Numbered from the stretch's first letter, positions 10,113 to 20,759 are shown. The stretch is DNA of 64,000 bases from Methanoregula sp. (GCA_030694985.1 JAUYTV010000058.1:1-64000); one strand, 5' to 3'. A program made the numbers and translations. The notes: generated by a model not told the origin, from the letters alone.

Positions 10113-10616
10113 TCAGAGTTTCATTCTCTCCGGCAACTCCTGTGCCCATGTGGTAATCGCGTCCCAGTCCCGGAAATCACCGGCAGGGATCTTTGCCATC
10201 TCTAAAAACTTCCGCATCACAAAGTTTACCATTGCCGGGTCCAGTTTTCCGGCAAACAGGATCGATGATACGGGTGTGACCGGTCCAAGTGATTTTTTTA
10301 AGGCCGCCATTGCCGCCTCCACTGCACCGGGATCCGGGTTCTTTGGCGCAAGCCCGACTACAAATGCTGCAACCGGAAGTTTGAGGAGCAGCTCATGATT
10401 TTTTTCCACAAATTTCCTGACAGCACCATCGACACTTCCCATGTAGAGCGGTCCGCCGATTACGATCGCAGCGTAACCCGTAAGCGTTGAAACCTTTTTG
10501 ATCTCGGTGACATCAACGGCATGTCCTGCTGATACCATTTCCCTGCCAATAACTTGTGCAATTTCGGCAGTTGACCCGCTCCGCGTTGCATAGGCAACAA
10601 GAATTCGTGCACTCAT
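10113..10616 (-). CDS. Flavodoxin-domain protein
   Basis: ILVAYATRSGSTAEIAQVIG FMN-binding loop; YAAIVIGGPLYMGS. Confidence 0.88.
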   Translation of the reverse strand: MSARILVAYATRSGSTAEIAQVIGREMVSAGHAVDVTEIKKVSTLTGYAAIVIGGPLYMGSVDGAVRKFVEKNHELLLKLPVAAFVVGLAPKNPDPGAVEAAMAALKKSLGPVTPVSSILFAGKLDPAMVNFVMRKFLEMAKIPAGDFRDWDAITTWAQELPERMKL

Positions 10617-10818
10617 GGGAATTTCCTGTAAAAAATATTCGCCCGGCGCCCTATTAAATTCAGTGTGAACCCATTGGTTCAGGTTTTTCGCAAACCCATG
10701 CAGTCATAAAAAAACCGGAGATGAATCAGGATCGGGGTTCTTCTAACCGGTATGCCTCGTTCAAAAGCGAGAGCATTTTATGAAATCCGCACAAATGGTG
10801 TGTTGAAGTGTTTTTACC

Positions 10819-11001
10819 ATGGCCACCGATCCCGTCTGCCTGATGATAGTTGATGAAGAAGATGCGAAACTGACCAGCACCCACAAAGGCGAGAAATATT
10901 ACTTCTGCTGCAACTGGTGCAAGAATAAATTCGATGAGAACCCGAAGCGATATTCGCGTATCTCTAATGATGTCAGTGTAAACTTAAAAGAAGTGAGATA
11001 A
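10819..11001 (+). CDS. YHS-domain protein
   Basis: DPVCLMIVDEEDAKLTSTHKGEKYYFCCNWCKNKFDENPKRY. Confidence 0.88.
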   Translation: MATDPVCLMIVDEEDAKLTSTHKGEKYYFCCNWCKNKFDENPKRYSRISNDVSVNLKEVR

Positions 11002-11165
11002 ACGGAATTGACCGGGCAGAAAAACCCCCCGGCTCTGATAAACGATCTTCTGGACCCGGTGGGAAATGATGCCAGAGAAATACGGGTAGCAGATATCATT
11101 TTTTAAGCCACGCGGGCAGATACAGGTACAATAATTATCAGACCGGAACGATTGAGAATTTTTTT

Positions 11166-11966
11166 ATGAAACCCCAAGACGATCCCTGGCTCAAAAACGC
11201 ACATAAAAATGCAGAAAAACTTGACCGTGAGATCAAAAACCTGTTGTCATTAACCGGTCCGATAAAAGAAAACCTCCCGATCATCACCAAATACCAGGAT
11301 TTCTGGCATAAGGCAAAAAAGATCACTGCGTTATTCAAAGAGCTAAAACCGTTAGCCCAGAGCGACCGGGATCTGCTCTGGAAACAGTTCAATGAGCTCT
11401 GCTGGGAAGTAAAGGAGAAACAAAAATCTGAGTATGGGACGCTGGAATCCCTGTCGCAGGGGCATTTCGATGAGATAATAAAACTTGCAGAACAGGCAAA
11501 GCTCCCCGTTGATGCCCCCGCAATGGAGATCCATGAACTGGTGGAACGAGGGCATGCGCTCAAAAATGCCGGTGACCTGCTCGGCAAATTCAAGCACGAG
11601 ATGATCGCAAAACACAAAAAAACCTGTTTTGTGCAGATCCAGCAGATCCGAAAAACCCACGACGCGGCATGGGAGTCGGTAAAGGCGAAAAAACCCCGGC
11701 AGCAGTCAGAAACAGAGTCCCGTGTCCGGAAGAATCTTGAAGCCAATTATGAGCGTTACCGGAAAGCAGCGATTGCTTTGGAAAATTTCCAGATCGGCAG
11801 GGGCCATATACGCACATTTCTTGTCACCTCTGATGATCCTGAGAAGACCACACAGGCAACCGCCCAACTCGCAGAAACCGAACGGCGGATAAAGGATATT
11901 GAAGAGGGTATCCGGAAACTGGAGAAATGGATTGAGGTTGATGAGGGAATACTGAGAGGAGAGTAA
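11166..11966 (+). CDS. Hypothetical coiled-coil protein
   Basis: Lys/Glu-rich helical 266-aa ORF; DUF349-like character only. Confidence 0.6.
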   Translation: MKPQDDPWLKNAHKNAEKLDREIKNLLSLTGPIKENLPIITKYQDFWHKAKKITALFKELKPLAQSDRDLLWKQFNELCWEVKEKQKSEYGTLESLSQGHFDEIIKLAEQAKLPVDAPAMEIHELVERGHALKNAGDLLGKFKHEMIAKHKKTCFVQIQQIRKTHDAAWESVKAKKPRQQSETESRVRKNLEANYERYRKAAIALENFQIGRGHIRTFLVTSDDPEKTTQATAQLAETERRIKDIEEGIRKLEKWIEVDEGILRGE

Positions 11967-12082
11967 CCGCTTTTTTAGAGCCAGATCGTTTGCAGTCAAA
12001 AGATCCGGCGACTTTTTCCCTTACTGTCCTTTATCATGGTCCATGCCCGTACAATCTTGCATGGCTCTCTCTGTTCAGAGGA

Positions 12083-12895
12083 TCACAAGAGACCGTGGTG
12101 CTTTTCGACACTCCGTTTTTTCATACGGGCCGAATAAACGAATAATGCCAGCTCACCATCCTGAGTGATGCGGTAGAGTTTTTCCTGTTCATTGCCCGGT
12201 TCGCTCTCCTCCCGGATAAGATTCCACCGGATCAGGGTTGATAACAAACGGGAAAAGGCTGCCGGAGTGATCTCCTGCCCGGGGGTCCCAATATCCGCAT
12301 CCCGGACCGGGATCTGCCAGACCTTTGTCTCGTTAAACAGAGTCTCTTTTGGCACCAGCGTACTTGCCCCCTTCCCGTGCTCCCGCCCCCGGAAGAGAAT
12401 GGTTAAGATCACGAGATAGTGCGGATTGGCCGGCAGGTTCTTTGTGGGAAGTGTCGGAACCGGCACTCTTCGCGTGGGGGAACTTCCAAATGCGTAATAG
12501 GAGTCGCCTTCCACCCAGAGCGACATAGAAAACAGGCCAAGTGAGAGACGTTTTGAGCCGGCGGAGATATCAAACGAGTACCGGGCATCAGGATGATCGC
12601 TAAATATCCCCAGCACCGGATCACGAATAGCATCGAATGTGGCCGCATCGATGCAGACCAGTGCACAGGAAATATTCCGTGAGAGGGAGATGGTATTTAC
12701 CGCATCAATTGCGTCCCGGATGGCAACTTTCCACAGTCTTTTCTGGTTATCATCACGGGCCGAGTTGGTATAGACCTCTTTCTCAGCAAAGATGAACGTG
12801 TGGGTGACGGTCCGGAGATCCTTAAGAACTGCAGGATAGGTCTTATGAATACTGTCACCTGCGCTGATGATGTGGATGTGTTCCTGCGGATCCAT
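12083..12895 (-). CDS. CARF-like ligand-binding domain fused to winged HTH
   Basis: HIHIISAGDSIHKTYPAVL..., FDISAGSKRLSLGLFSMSLW, C-terminal wHTH (FSRLLSTLIRWNLIREESEPGNEQEKLYRITQDGEL); start set at ATG 12895 rather than ORF maximum. Confidence 0.65.
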   Translation of the reverse strand: MDPQEHIHIISAGDSIHKTYPAVLKDLRTVTHTFIFAEKEVYTNSARDDNQKRLWKVAIRDAIDAVNTISLSRNISCALVCIDAATFDAIRDPVLGIFSDHPDARYSFDISAGSKRLSLGLFSMSLWVEGDSYYAFGSSPTRRVPVPTLPTKNLPANPHYLVILTILFRGREHGKGASTLVPKETLFNETKVWQIPVRDADIGTPGQEITPAAFSRLLSTLIRWNLIREESEPGNEQEKLYRITQDGELALFVYSARMKKRSVEKHHGLL

Positions 12896-12992
12896 GAGTA
12901 TTATCCGGAGTTGGATGATAAATTGTTGTCCAGTATCATGGCACCGCGTTTCCCAAAAAAAATGGATAAGGTAATAAAAAAAGTATCGGTTC

Positions 12993-14408
12993 CTAACCAG
13001 AAATCCCCGCAAGGTGTGCTACTGTGGCAGTGGAAGCCTTGACATACGCAGTGTAATATTTCATGTTCATCTTTTCATGGAGGTCGTCTTGAGAATGATA
13101 ATAGGGATTGAAATCATTATTGCCATCTTCAAGTGCCCAGATGCCGGGATATCCCTGTTCCCAGAATGAGGCCTGGTCGGATAGTTCTTCGCCATCTGAG
13201 AGGATGACCGGATTAATATCACCTGAAAGATCATACTTGCTGACCACATCTGTGAATACGTTTGCTATTTCCATATCCCCTTCATAGCCGGGATTTGACG
13301 GTATGCGTGTGTGGATCTCAGCCACATTGGAATTTTGGTTCCATGAGATCATGTCCATGTTATAGACAGCAACAATGAGCTCATCGTTCTTTGCCGCCTG
13401 CCGGGCGTACGCATCACTTCCTAAAAGACCCTGCTCTTCGCCACTGAAAGCGGCAAATCTAATCGTCCGGTCGAAATCCTGCCTGCTTGTGAGATCGGCG
13501 ATCAGCATGACTGCCGCAACTCCACTGGCATCATCGTCCGCACCCGGAGAGCGACCCGCTGAAGGCTCGGTATCGATGTGTGCAGTGACAAGAACGACTT
13601 CAAGTGGTTTTGTCTTTCCGGTCTTTGTGCCGATCACATTGGTACCGGAATAGTCGTCACTGGTCCATTGGGGATACTCAACAGTGAGATTACGGGCGGC
13701 CAGATAATTTCCGAAATACTGTGTTGCCTTTTTTATTGTTTCACCGGACTCTGTTGCCCTGGAAGTGATTGTAACCTTCTCCCCATCAACCATTATGGGC
13801 TGTTCACCGCTGAGCTCGCCCACGAGACTAGAAAGGGTGTCCTGCCGTACTGCAGAAACCATCCCCCCGATATGGGTATCATATGTAACACCAGACCCCG
13901 TCCGGGATCCCAGTTTGAGCGAGCTCCGTGGGATGAGTCTGAGGGGGGTGTCTGGCAGCCAGTTGAAATCCAGATCGGCACTGGCGATCAGTTTTTTCTG
14001 GCCGGCTGGTGCACGAAGGATCAGGTGTTTGCCATCATCCAGAATAATTGCTGAGCAATAATTCACCGGTACCTTGCAATCTGCATTGTGTTTAAGAGCA
14101 ATGGCATAGCTGATGTCCCGGGTATCTGGATCAATGATGATGTACTTCCGGCCACTTTTATCCAGTTCTGCCGTGGTTGTTTTTGCCAGAACATATTCCT
14201 GCTTGCGTCCATCCATGAGATGAGCATAGATCGGAAGCCCGATGTCAGCAATATTTCCGTAAACCTCGACTTTTGCAAGTACCTGTTGAACGGGGCTGGA
14301 AACGGTGTTTGCACTTGTGGACTGGCTCGTCTGACCGGTGGGCTGTGTACAACCGGTCACGAGAAGAAAGATGATCAGGATGGAAATAAGTACGAGTATC
14401 TTTTTCAT
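12993..14408 (-). CDS. M28-family zinc aminopeptidase, lipoprotein
   Basis: Lipobox LLVTGC; VTAHIDTEPSAGRSPGADDDASGVAAVM..SGEEQGLLGSDAYA. Confidence 0.88.
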   Translation of the reverse strand: MKKILVLISILIIFLLVTGCTQPTGQTSQSTSANTVSSPVQQVLAKVEVYGNIADIGLPIYAHLMDGRKQEYVLAKTTTAELDKSGRKYIIIDPDTRDISYAIALKHNADCKVPVNYCSAIILDDGKHLILRAPAGQKKLIASADLDFNWLPDTPLRLIPRSSLKLGSRTGSGVTYDTHIGGMVSAVRQDTLSSLVGELSGEQPIMVDGEKVTITSRATESGETIKKATQYFGNYLAARNLTVEYPQWTSDDYSGTNVIGTKTGKTKPLEVVLVTAHIDTEPSAGRSPGADDDASGVAAVMLIADLTSRQDFDRTIRFAAFSGEEQGLLGSDAYARQAAKNDELIVAVYNMDMISWNQNSNVAEIHTRIPSNPGYEGDMEIANVFTDVVSKYDLSGDINPVILSDGEELSDQASFWEQGYPGIWALEDGNNDFNPYYHSQDDLHEKMNMKYYTAYVKASTATVAHLAGISG

Positions 14409-14612
14409 TGATCTCTCTTCGTAATACAGCATTATGTATCTTGTCAGAAGAGGGCATAAAAAAGCCCGAACCCTATGGCACTGTGCCTGAAAGATTGTTT
14501 ACCCGGCACTGGTCATAATCAAAGCCGCATATTGTGCGCGACCTCTAAAAAACGTGTGGGTGTTACGTTGTAAAATTCCCTTGGAGGGACCATAAACTAA
14601 AAAAGATTTTTT

Positions 14613-16655
14613 TTAAATGAACAGCGGCGCAAGCACGAGCGAGAGCGTGGCGAGCAGCTTGATGAGCACGTGGAGTGACGGGCCGGCAGTATCCTTGCAC
14701 GGGTCTCCGAGCGTGTCACCGATAACGGCTGCCTTGTGGGCAATGCTGCCTTTACCGCCATGAGCACCGGATTCGATATATTTCTTGGCATTATCCCAGG
14801 CACCGCCACCATTGTTGAGGATCAGTGCCAACAGGATACCGGTGATCGTGCCGACCATCAGGAAGCCTGCAAGGGCTTCGTATTTCATGGTCACACCGAT
14901 GAAGATGGGAAACGCGATTGCAATTGCGCCGGGCAGCACCATGTTCTTGAGTGCGCCAAGTGTGGTGATGTCGATCACACGGGCGTAGTCAGGTTTCTTG
15001 GTTCCTGCCATGATACCCGGGTCTTTGAACTGGATGCGGACCTCCTCGATCACGCACTGTGCGGTCTTGGAGACTGCACGGATTGCAAGACCTGCAAAGA
15101 CAAAGATGAGCATTGCGCCGAGCAGTGCACCGACAAATACCGGGACCGATGCAATGTTGACGATCTCAAAGGGTTTGCCGATAAGGTGGCTGATGTCTAC
15201 CATGTAGGCATTGAAGAGCAGGAAAACTGCGAGTGCAGCGCTGCCGATTGCGTATCCTTTGGTGAGCGCCTTTGTGGTGTTGCCTGCTGAGTCAAGCCGG
15301 TCCATCCGCTTGCGGACCGATTCAGGAGCCTGGCTCATCTCAACAATACCTCCGGCATTATCAGCAATGGGGCCAAAGGAGTCCATGGCAAGCACATAGG
15401 CACAGACCATCAGCATACCTATGGTTGCAGCAGCAGTTCCAAAGAGACCGCCGAACGGGAAGCCGCTCTGGGAACCGAGCCAGTAGGAGAGGAGCAAGGA
15501 TGCACCGATCATGATTGCCGGGACTGCAGTGGTTTCAAGGGCAACCGAGAAACCGGTAATGATGTTAGTTGCCGGTCCGGTTTCCGATGCATCGGCGATT
15601 TCCTGCACAGGCCGGTAGTGGTGGTCGGTGTAATACATGGTCACTCTGAGGAAGAGGACGGATAACACAATGCCCACAAGGCCTGCGTAGAAGAACCAGA
15701 TGCTCCCGAGCAGCCACATCGTGCCGATATAGAAGAACACCGCTGAGACGATTGCTGTGATGTAGTAACCAAGGTTCATGGCAACCATCGGGTCAGCGTC
15801 ATCCTTTCCGCGAACGCATAGAATACCGATCATGCTGGCGAGCAGACCAAAAGCGCACATAACGAGCGGGAAGAGAATGCCTGCTGCACCAAAGACCGGG
15901 AAGAGAGCGATACCGAGGATCATCGCTCCGATGTTCTCGGCAGCAGTGGATTCGAACAGGTCAGCACCACGGCCGGCACAGTCCCCGACATTGTCGCCGA
16001 CAAGATCCGCGATGGTCGCAGGGTTCCGGACATCATCCTCAGGAATGCCGGCTTCAACTTTGCCGACAAGATCTGCACCGACATCTGCGGCTTTTGTGTA
16101 GATACCGCCACCGAGCTGGGCAAAGAGGGCGACAAACGAGGCACCAAATGCAAACCCGATGATGATGAAGGGGGTGGTTAACGGGTTTGCACCAAGTGCA
16201 ATATAGGTAAGCGAGACCCCGAGCAGTGACATCGCCGTGATGATAAGACCGGAGACTGCTCCGCCACGGAACGATATGTCAAGTGCCTTTCCCGAACTGG
16301 TCTGGGCTGCGGCTGCCGTGCGGATGTTAGTCCTTACGGCAACAGACATGCCAATGACACCGGCGAGCGCACTGCAGAACGCACCTACGATGAACGCAAG
16401 TGCCGTATAGGTGGCAAGACCCTGTTGCCCTGTGAAGTAGTACACTCCAAAGATGACAACGGCAAACACGATCGCCAGGATGGCGATGGTCGAGTACTGT
16501 CGTTTGATGAATGCTTCCGCACCCACCTTGATCGCATCGGATACCTCACGCATCTTTACTGTGCCCACATCATTTGAGAGGACGTTCCGCGCAAGTATTA
16601 CCGCGAGGATCAGTGCGAGAATACTTATTCCAATTATGAACTCAAGTTCGTACAT
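14613..16655 (-). CDS. hppA: Membrane-bound V-type H+-translocating pyrophosphatase
   Basis: DVGADLVGKVEAGIPEDDVRNPATIADLVGDNVGDCAGRGADLFES; GNTTKALTKGYAIGSAALA; GDTLGDPCKDTAGPSLH. Confidence 0.97.
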   Translation of the reverse strand: MYELEFIIGISILALILAVILARNVLSNDVGTVKMREVSDAIKVGAEAFIKRQYSTIAILAIVFAVVIFGVYYFTGQQGLATYTALAFIVGAFCSALAGVIGMSVAVRTNIRTAAAAQTSSGKALDISFRGGAVSGLIITAMSLLGVSLTYIALGANPLTTPFIIIGFAFGASFVALFAQLGGGIYTKAADVGADLVGKVEAGIPEDDVRNPATIADLVGDNVGDCAGRGADLFESTAAENIGAMILGIALFPVFGAAGILFPLVMCAFGLLASMIGILCVRGKDDADPMVAMNLGYYITAIVSAVFFYIGTMWLLGSIWFFYAGLVGIVLSVLFLRVTMYYTDHHYRPVQEIADASETGPATNIITGFSVALETTAVPAIMIGASLLLSYWLGSQSGFPFGGLFGTAAATIGMLMVCAYVLAMDSFGPIADNAGGIVEMSQAPESVRKRMDRLDSAGNTTKALTKGYAIGSAALAVFLLFNAYMVDISHLIGKPFEIVNIASVPVFVGALLGAMLIFVFAGLAIRAVSKTAQCVIEEVRIQFKDPGIMAGTKKPDYARVIDITTLGALKNMVLPGAIAIAFPIFIGVTMKYEALAGFLMVGTITGILLALILNNGGGAWDNAKKYIESGAHGGKGSIAHKAAVIGDTLGDPCKDTAGPSLHVLIKLLATLSLVLAPLFI

Positions 16656-17102
16656 TCCTTGACCTCCCTGCTATTGTATGAATCACCTCCATTAAACCCA
16701 CGAATGCGCTGTACCGCACAGCAAATGCAGACGGATTTTTAGAGGCCCCACACAACATCAGGTATGATAAACTGGTATCAGCAGTAACCTGCTCTTTTTG
16801 GAACCAAAGGATGGCGCAACGGTTCCCGGGATATTCCCGTTTTTTCCACAACCCATCCTAAGAGATTATTAGTGCTTTTCCATGACATTAAACTTTTATC
16901 ATTAATCCGGCACTGCACCACACGGTACTACAACTCAAAGAAAAAGATACACATGTTTTTCCGGATTTTTTTGCCAGTTTTTCGGGTTTCCTCAGATTTC
17001 AAGGTGTTTTTTTTGGAATTTTCAGAGATTTATACGTGAATTCTGGTATGATGCCAGCCATGTGCAATTCACTATGATTAATAATGATAGATTCTCATAT
17101 TC

Positions 17103-19037
17103 ATGGAGGGAGGGTATCTGGTGCAAACTACGCAACTGTTAATATTTCTCATACTGTTTCCGCTCATCGCCGCGTTCTTCTTATTACTGGCAAAAAAAGA
17201 TTTCGAACGCGCCTGGATCGTGAAACTGTCCGCACTGGCCATTGGTATAGCCAGTGTCTACCTGTTGATTTCGACCTATAACAAGGGGGCCCTGCTGATG
17301 TCTGCCATTCCGGCAGAGCCAACCGGCATTGTCATGTTCATCCTCGGGATGCTGATTGCCGTATTTATCCTGTATCTCGGGATCGTGTACAAGAAGTGGC
17401 TTGTTGTGGCGCTCATCCTTGTCCAGTCCGCTGTCATGCTCTACTTTGAACTGGTGTTCGCCCACTCAGTCCATGTGCAGTCGAACATGTTCATGGATGA
17501 ATTCTCAATTATCATGGCACTCATCATAGGCATCATCGGCAGTCTCATCTGCGTATATTCTCTGGGTTACATGAAGTTCTTCCATGAACACCATCCCGAG
17601 ATGCCTGACCGGAGACCATGGTTCTTTGCCATCCTGTTTCTCTTCCTTGCCGCCATGTTCGGGCTGGTCTTTTCCAATAATCTCATATGGGTCTACTTCT
17701 TCTGGGAAGTTACCACTCTCTGTTCATTCCTGCTGATCGGGTACACAAAAACAGAGGAAGCCACCAATAACGCGTTTTCTGCCCTGTGGATGAACCTGCT
17801 TGGCGGGGTTGCCTTTGCCGGTGCAATCATCTACCTTGCGATGTTTGGCAACGGCATCATGGGAATGACAGATCTGTTAGCTTCTGGAAAAATCATCGCC
17901 CTCATTCCGGCAGCTCTTATCGGGTTTGCCGGTCTAACAAAGGCGGCACAGCTGCCGTTTTCCTCCTGGCTTGTGGGAGCAATGGTGGCGCCAACCCCGG
18001 TCTCGGCACTCCTGCACTCCAGCACGATGGTCAAAGCAGGTGTCTTTATTCTCGTCAGGCTTGCTCCCATCTTCCAGTCCACCGTCACCGGTTATATGAT
18101 TGCCATGATAGGAGTGCTCACCTTCCTGATTGCATCAGGTATTGCCATATCGCAGAGCAATGCAAAAAGGGTGCTTGCCTATTCCACGATCGCAAACCTT
18201 GGTCTGATTGTTGCCTGTGCCGGTATCGGAACCTATGAGGCGATCTGGGCTGCAATCCTCTTAATCGTCTTCCACGCAGTCTCTAAGTCCCTGCTCTTCC
18301 TCTCGGTGGGAACCGTTGAGCACCGGATCAAGAGCCGTGAGGTCGATGATATGAACGGGCTCATTGTGCGGATGCCAAAGATCGCCGCGATGATGGTGAT
18401 CGGCATTGCCGGTATGTTCCTTGCACCATTCGGTATGCTGATCTCGAAATGGGCAGCCATCCGGGCGTTCATCGAGATACCCTATGGCTTCTTGTTTGTG
18501 ATCATCCTTGCCTTTGGCAGCGCCATGACCATCTACTTCTGGGCCAAATGGATGGGCAAGATCATTTCAGTTACTTCAGACAGCAAGAACATCGAAGGTG
18601 AAGTTGATCACAGCGAGTGGGCAGCGCTTGTATCGCTAGCCGGACTTTCGTTCATCACCACGCTTGTCTTCCCGCTGCTCTCAACAAAACTACTCGAACC
18701 CTATCTCATGGCAAATTATGGTCACGTGGCCCAGTTGTCGCAGGACAATATCATCATCATGATCCTGATGCTACTCCTGCTCATTATCCTGCCACTGAGC
18801 ATCCTGATACCCCAGAGAAAGCACAAGCATGTCGCCCCTTACATGGGTGGCAGGACCACCACGCACGATATGCGGTTCTCCGGATCGCTGGGCGTCCAGA
18901 AAAAGACGGTGCTATCCAACTACTATCTCCACGAGTATTTCGGTGAAAAGAAACTCCGGACCGCAGGGATCTGGATCTGTTCAGCCATCATCGGCATCAT
19001 GTTTGTAGCCACCGCGTTGCGGGGGGTGTTCCTGTGA
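17103..19037 (+). CDS. echA: Ech hydrogenase subunit EchA (NuoL/antiporter-like)
   Basis: Proton-translocating NuoL-type membrane protein, first gene of six-gene ech operon. Confidence 0.92.
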   Translation: MEGGYLVQTTQLLIFLILFPLIAAFFLLLAKKDFERAWIVKLSALAIGIASVYLLISTYNKGALLMSAIPAEPTGIVMFILGMLIAVFILYLGIVYKKWLVVALILVQSAVMLYFELVFAHSVHVQSNMFMDEFSIIMALIIGIIGSLICVYSLGYMKFFHEHHPEMPDRRPWFFAILFLFLAAMFGLVFSNNLIWVYFFWEVTTLCSFLLIGYTKTEEATNNAFSALWMNLLGGVAFAGAIIYLAMFGNGIMGMTDLLASGKIIALIPAALIGFAGLTKAAQLPFSSWLVGAMVAPTPVSALLHSSTMVKAGVFILVRLAPIFQSTVTGYMIAMIGVLTFLIASGIAISQSNAKRVLAYSTIANLGLIVACAGIGTYEAIWAAILLIVFHAVSKSLLFLSVGTVEHRIKSREVDDMNGLIVRMPKIAAMMVIGIAGMFLAPFGMLISKWAAIRAFIEIPYGFLFVIILAFGSAMTIYFWAKWMGKIISVTSDSKNIEGEVDHSEWAALVSLAGLSFITTLVFPLLSTKLLEPYLMANYGHVAQLSQDNIIIMILMLLLLIILPLSILIPQRKHKHVAPYMGGRTTTHDMRFSGSLGVQKKTVLSNYYLHEYFGEKKLRTAGIWICSAIIGIMFVATALRGVFL

Positions 19038-19897
19038 TCAATATCGTCTGGGCAATTGTCTTTGTCCTTGTGGCTCCGGTTATCGGCGGACTGGTTGTGG
19101 GTATTGACCGGAAGATCACTGCACACATGCAGGGCAGGGTTGGACCGCCCATACTGCAGCCGTTCTATGATGTGGGCAAGCTCTTTGAAAAAGAGCAGAC
19201 CGTAGTGAACGAGACGCAGATCTTCTATGCAATCTGTTACATCATCTTCATGATCTTTACCGGAGCGCTGTTTTTTGCCGGTGGCGATCTATTGCTCGTC
19301 ATCTTTGCGCTCACACTCGCACAGGTATTCCTTGTAATGGGCGCATTTGCCGCAAATTCCCCCTACAGTTATGTCGGGGCAGAGCGGGAATTGCTCCAGA
19401 TTATGGCCTATGAACCAATGGTGATCCTGGCTGCGGTGGGCATGTTTGTTGCAACGAAGAGCTTCAATGTCAGCGAGATCGCTTCAACCACGATACCCGT
19501 TGTCCTCCTACTCCCCGGTATCTTCCTTGGTTTCCTCTACGTGCTGACCATCAAGCTGCGCAAATCACCGTTCGATATCTCGACATCGCACCACGCACAC
19601 CAGGAGATTGTAAAGGGCGTGACCACAGAATTTTCCGGCCCATCACTCGGCCTCATCGAGATCTCCCACTGGTACGAGACGGTCTTTTTGCTCGGCTTTG
19701 TCTACCTCTTCTTCGGGTTCAACCCGTTGATCGGTGTAGCTGCTGTCATCATCATCTACCTGTTAGAGATCCTGATCGACAACACGAATGCCCGTGTGAA
19801 GTGGCAGCTTGTGGTGAAGAGCTCGTGGCTGATTGCCGCCGTAGTGAGTGTGGTCAATCTGGCTGCACTCTACTACCTGTCGGGAGGTGTACCATGA
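19034..19897 (+). CDS. echB: Ech hydrogenase subunit EchB (NuoH-like)
   Basis: GLVVGIDRKITAHMQGRVGPPILQPFYDVGKLFEKE. Confidence 0.94.
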   Translation: MINIVWAIVFVLVAPVIGGLVVGIDRKITAHMQGRVGPPILQPFYDVGKLFEKEQTVVNETQIFYAICYIIFMIFTGALFFAGGDLLLVIFALTLAQVFLVMGAFAANSPYSYVGAERELLQIMAYEPMVILAAVGMFVATKSFNVSEIASTTIPVVLLLPGIFLGFLYVLTIKLRKSPFDISTSHHAHQEIVKGVTTEFSGPSLGLIEISHWYETVFLLGFVYLFFGFNPLIGVAAVIIIYLLEILIDNTNARVKWQLVVKSSWLIAAVVSVVNLAALYYLSGGVP

Positions 19898-20385
19898 CCT
19901 ATCTTGCAAAATCCCCGTGGATCATCCACTACGATGCCTCGAGCTGTAATGGCTGCGACATTGAAATCCTCGCATGTCTCACTCCCATGTATGACGTTGA
20001 GCGGTTTGGCATCATCAACACGGGCAACCCGAAACATGCGGATATCTTTGTCGTAACCGGTTCGATCAATGAAGCGAACCGCGAGGTCATCCAGAACATC
20101 TACAACCAGATGTCGGATCCGAAAGTGGTTGTGGCAGTGGGTATCTGCGCATGCTCGGGGGGAGTGTTCCGGGAATGTTACAATGTTGCCGGCGGCATCG
20201 ACAAACTCATACCGGTCGATGTCTATGTGCCCGGTTGTGCAGCACGCCCCGAGTCCATCATTGACGGGATCGTGACAGCACTTGGTGTTCTTGAAGAGAA
20301 ACGGAATAAACATGTGAGCTCTCCCATGGTCACTGACCATGGTCATACACATCGCCACAGGCACGCGGAAGGAGGTGCACAATGA
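19894..20385 (+). CDS. echC: Ech hydrogenase small subunit EchC (NuoB-like)
   Basis: YDASSCNGCDIEILACLTPMYDVERFG...; start ATG at 19894; His-rich C-terminus. Confidence 0.94.
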   Translation: MTYLAKSPWIIHYDASSCNGCDIEILACLTPMYDVERFGIINTGNPKHADIFVVTGSINEANREVIQNIYNQMSDPKVVVAVGICACSGGVFRECYNVAGGIDKLIPVDVYVPGCAARPESIIDGIVTALGVLEEKRNKHVSSPMVTDHGHTHRHRHAEGGAQ

Positions 20386-20759
20386 TGGAACCACAACAAA
20401 TCACCCCCATTAGTGTCGGGGACGTAGTTACAAAGGCTGAGCAGGCAAAAAAAGATGGCAACCGGCTCGTCCAGATCGGGTGCACGAAGATCGAAGACAA
20501 CTTTGAGATCCTCTATGTCTTTGACAAGGACTACAAGCTGACAAACTACCGCATCACGGTAAAACAGAATGATGAAATTCCCAGCATCAGTGGAGTATAC
20601 TTTGGTGCGTTTGTGTACGAGAACGAGATCCACGACCTGTACGGCATCCACGTGACTGGGATCAATATTGATTTCAAGGGTACGTTTTACAAGACCGCGA
20701 TCAAACATCCCTTCAGTGTGACCATTGTTAAGGAGGATGACGCATGTCAAAACAAATAA
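20382..20759 (+). CDS. echD: Ech hydrogenase subunit EchD (NuoC-like)
   Basis: YVFDKDYKLTNYRITVKQNDEIPSISGVYFGAFVYENEIHDLYGIHVTGI. Confidence 0.92.
   Translation: MMEPQQITPISVGDVVTKAEQAKKDGNRLVQIGCTKIEDNFEILYVFDKDYKLTNYRITVKQNDEIPSISGVYFGAFVYENEIHDLYGIHVTGINIDFKGTFYKTAIKHPFSVTIVKEDDACQNK

Noticed and set aside
11138-11746. 202-aa minus-strand ORF opposite the coiled-coil protein
   Set aside because: Ser/Phe/Cys-rich complement of a Lys/Glu-rich helix; the plus-strand frame is the better coding candidate.
14736-15290. 184-aa plus-strand ORF opposite hppA
   Set aside because: Cys/Asp-rich shadow frame of the pyrophosphatase gene.
20326-20375. Possible CRISPR-like or simple repeat in the CAT/CAC-rich end of echC
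   Set aside because: No spaced repeat units; it encodes the His-rich tail in frame.
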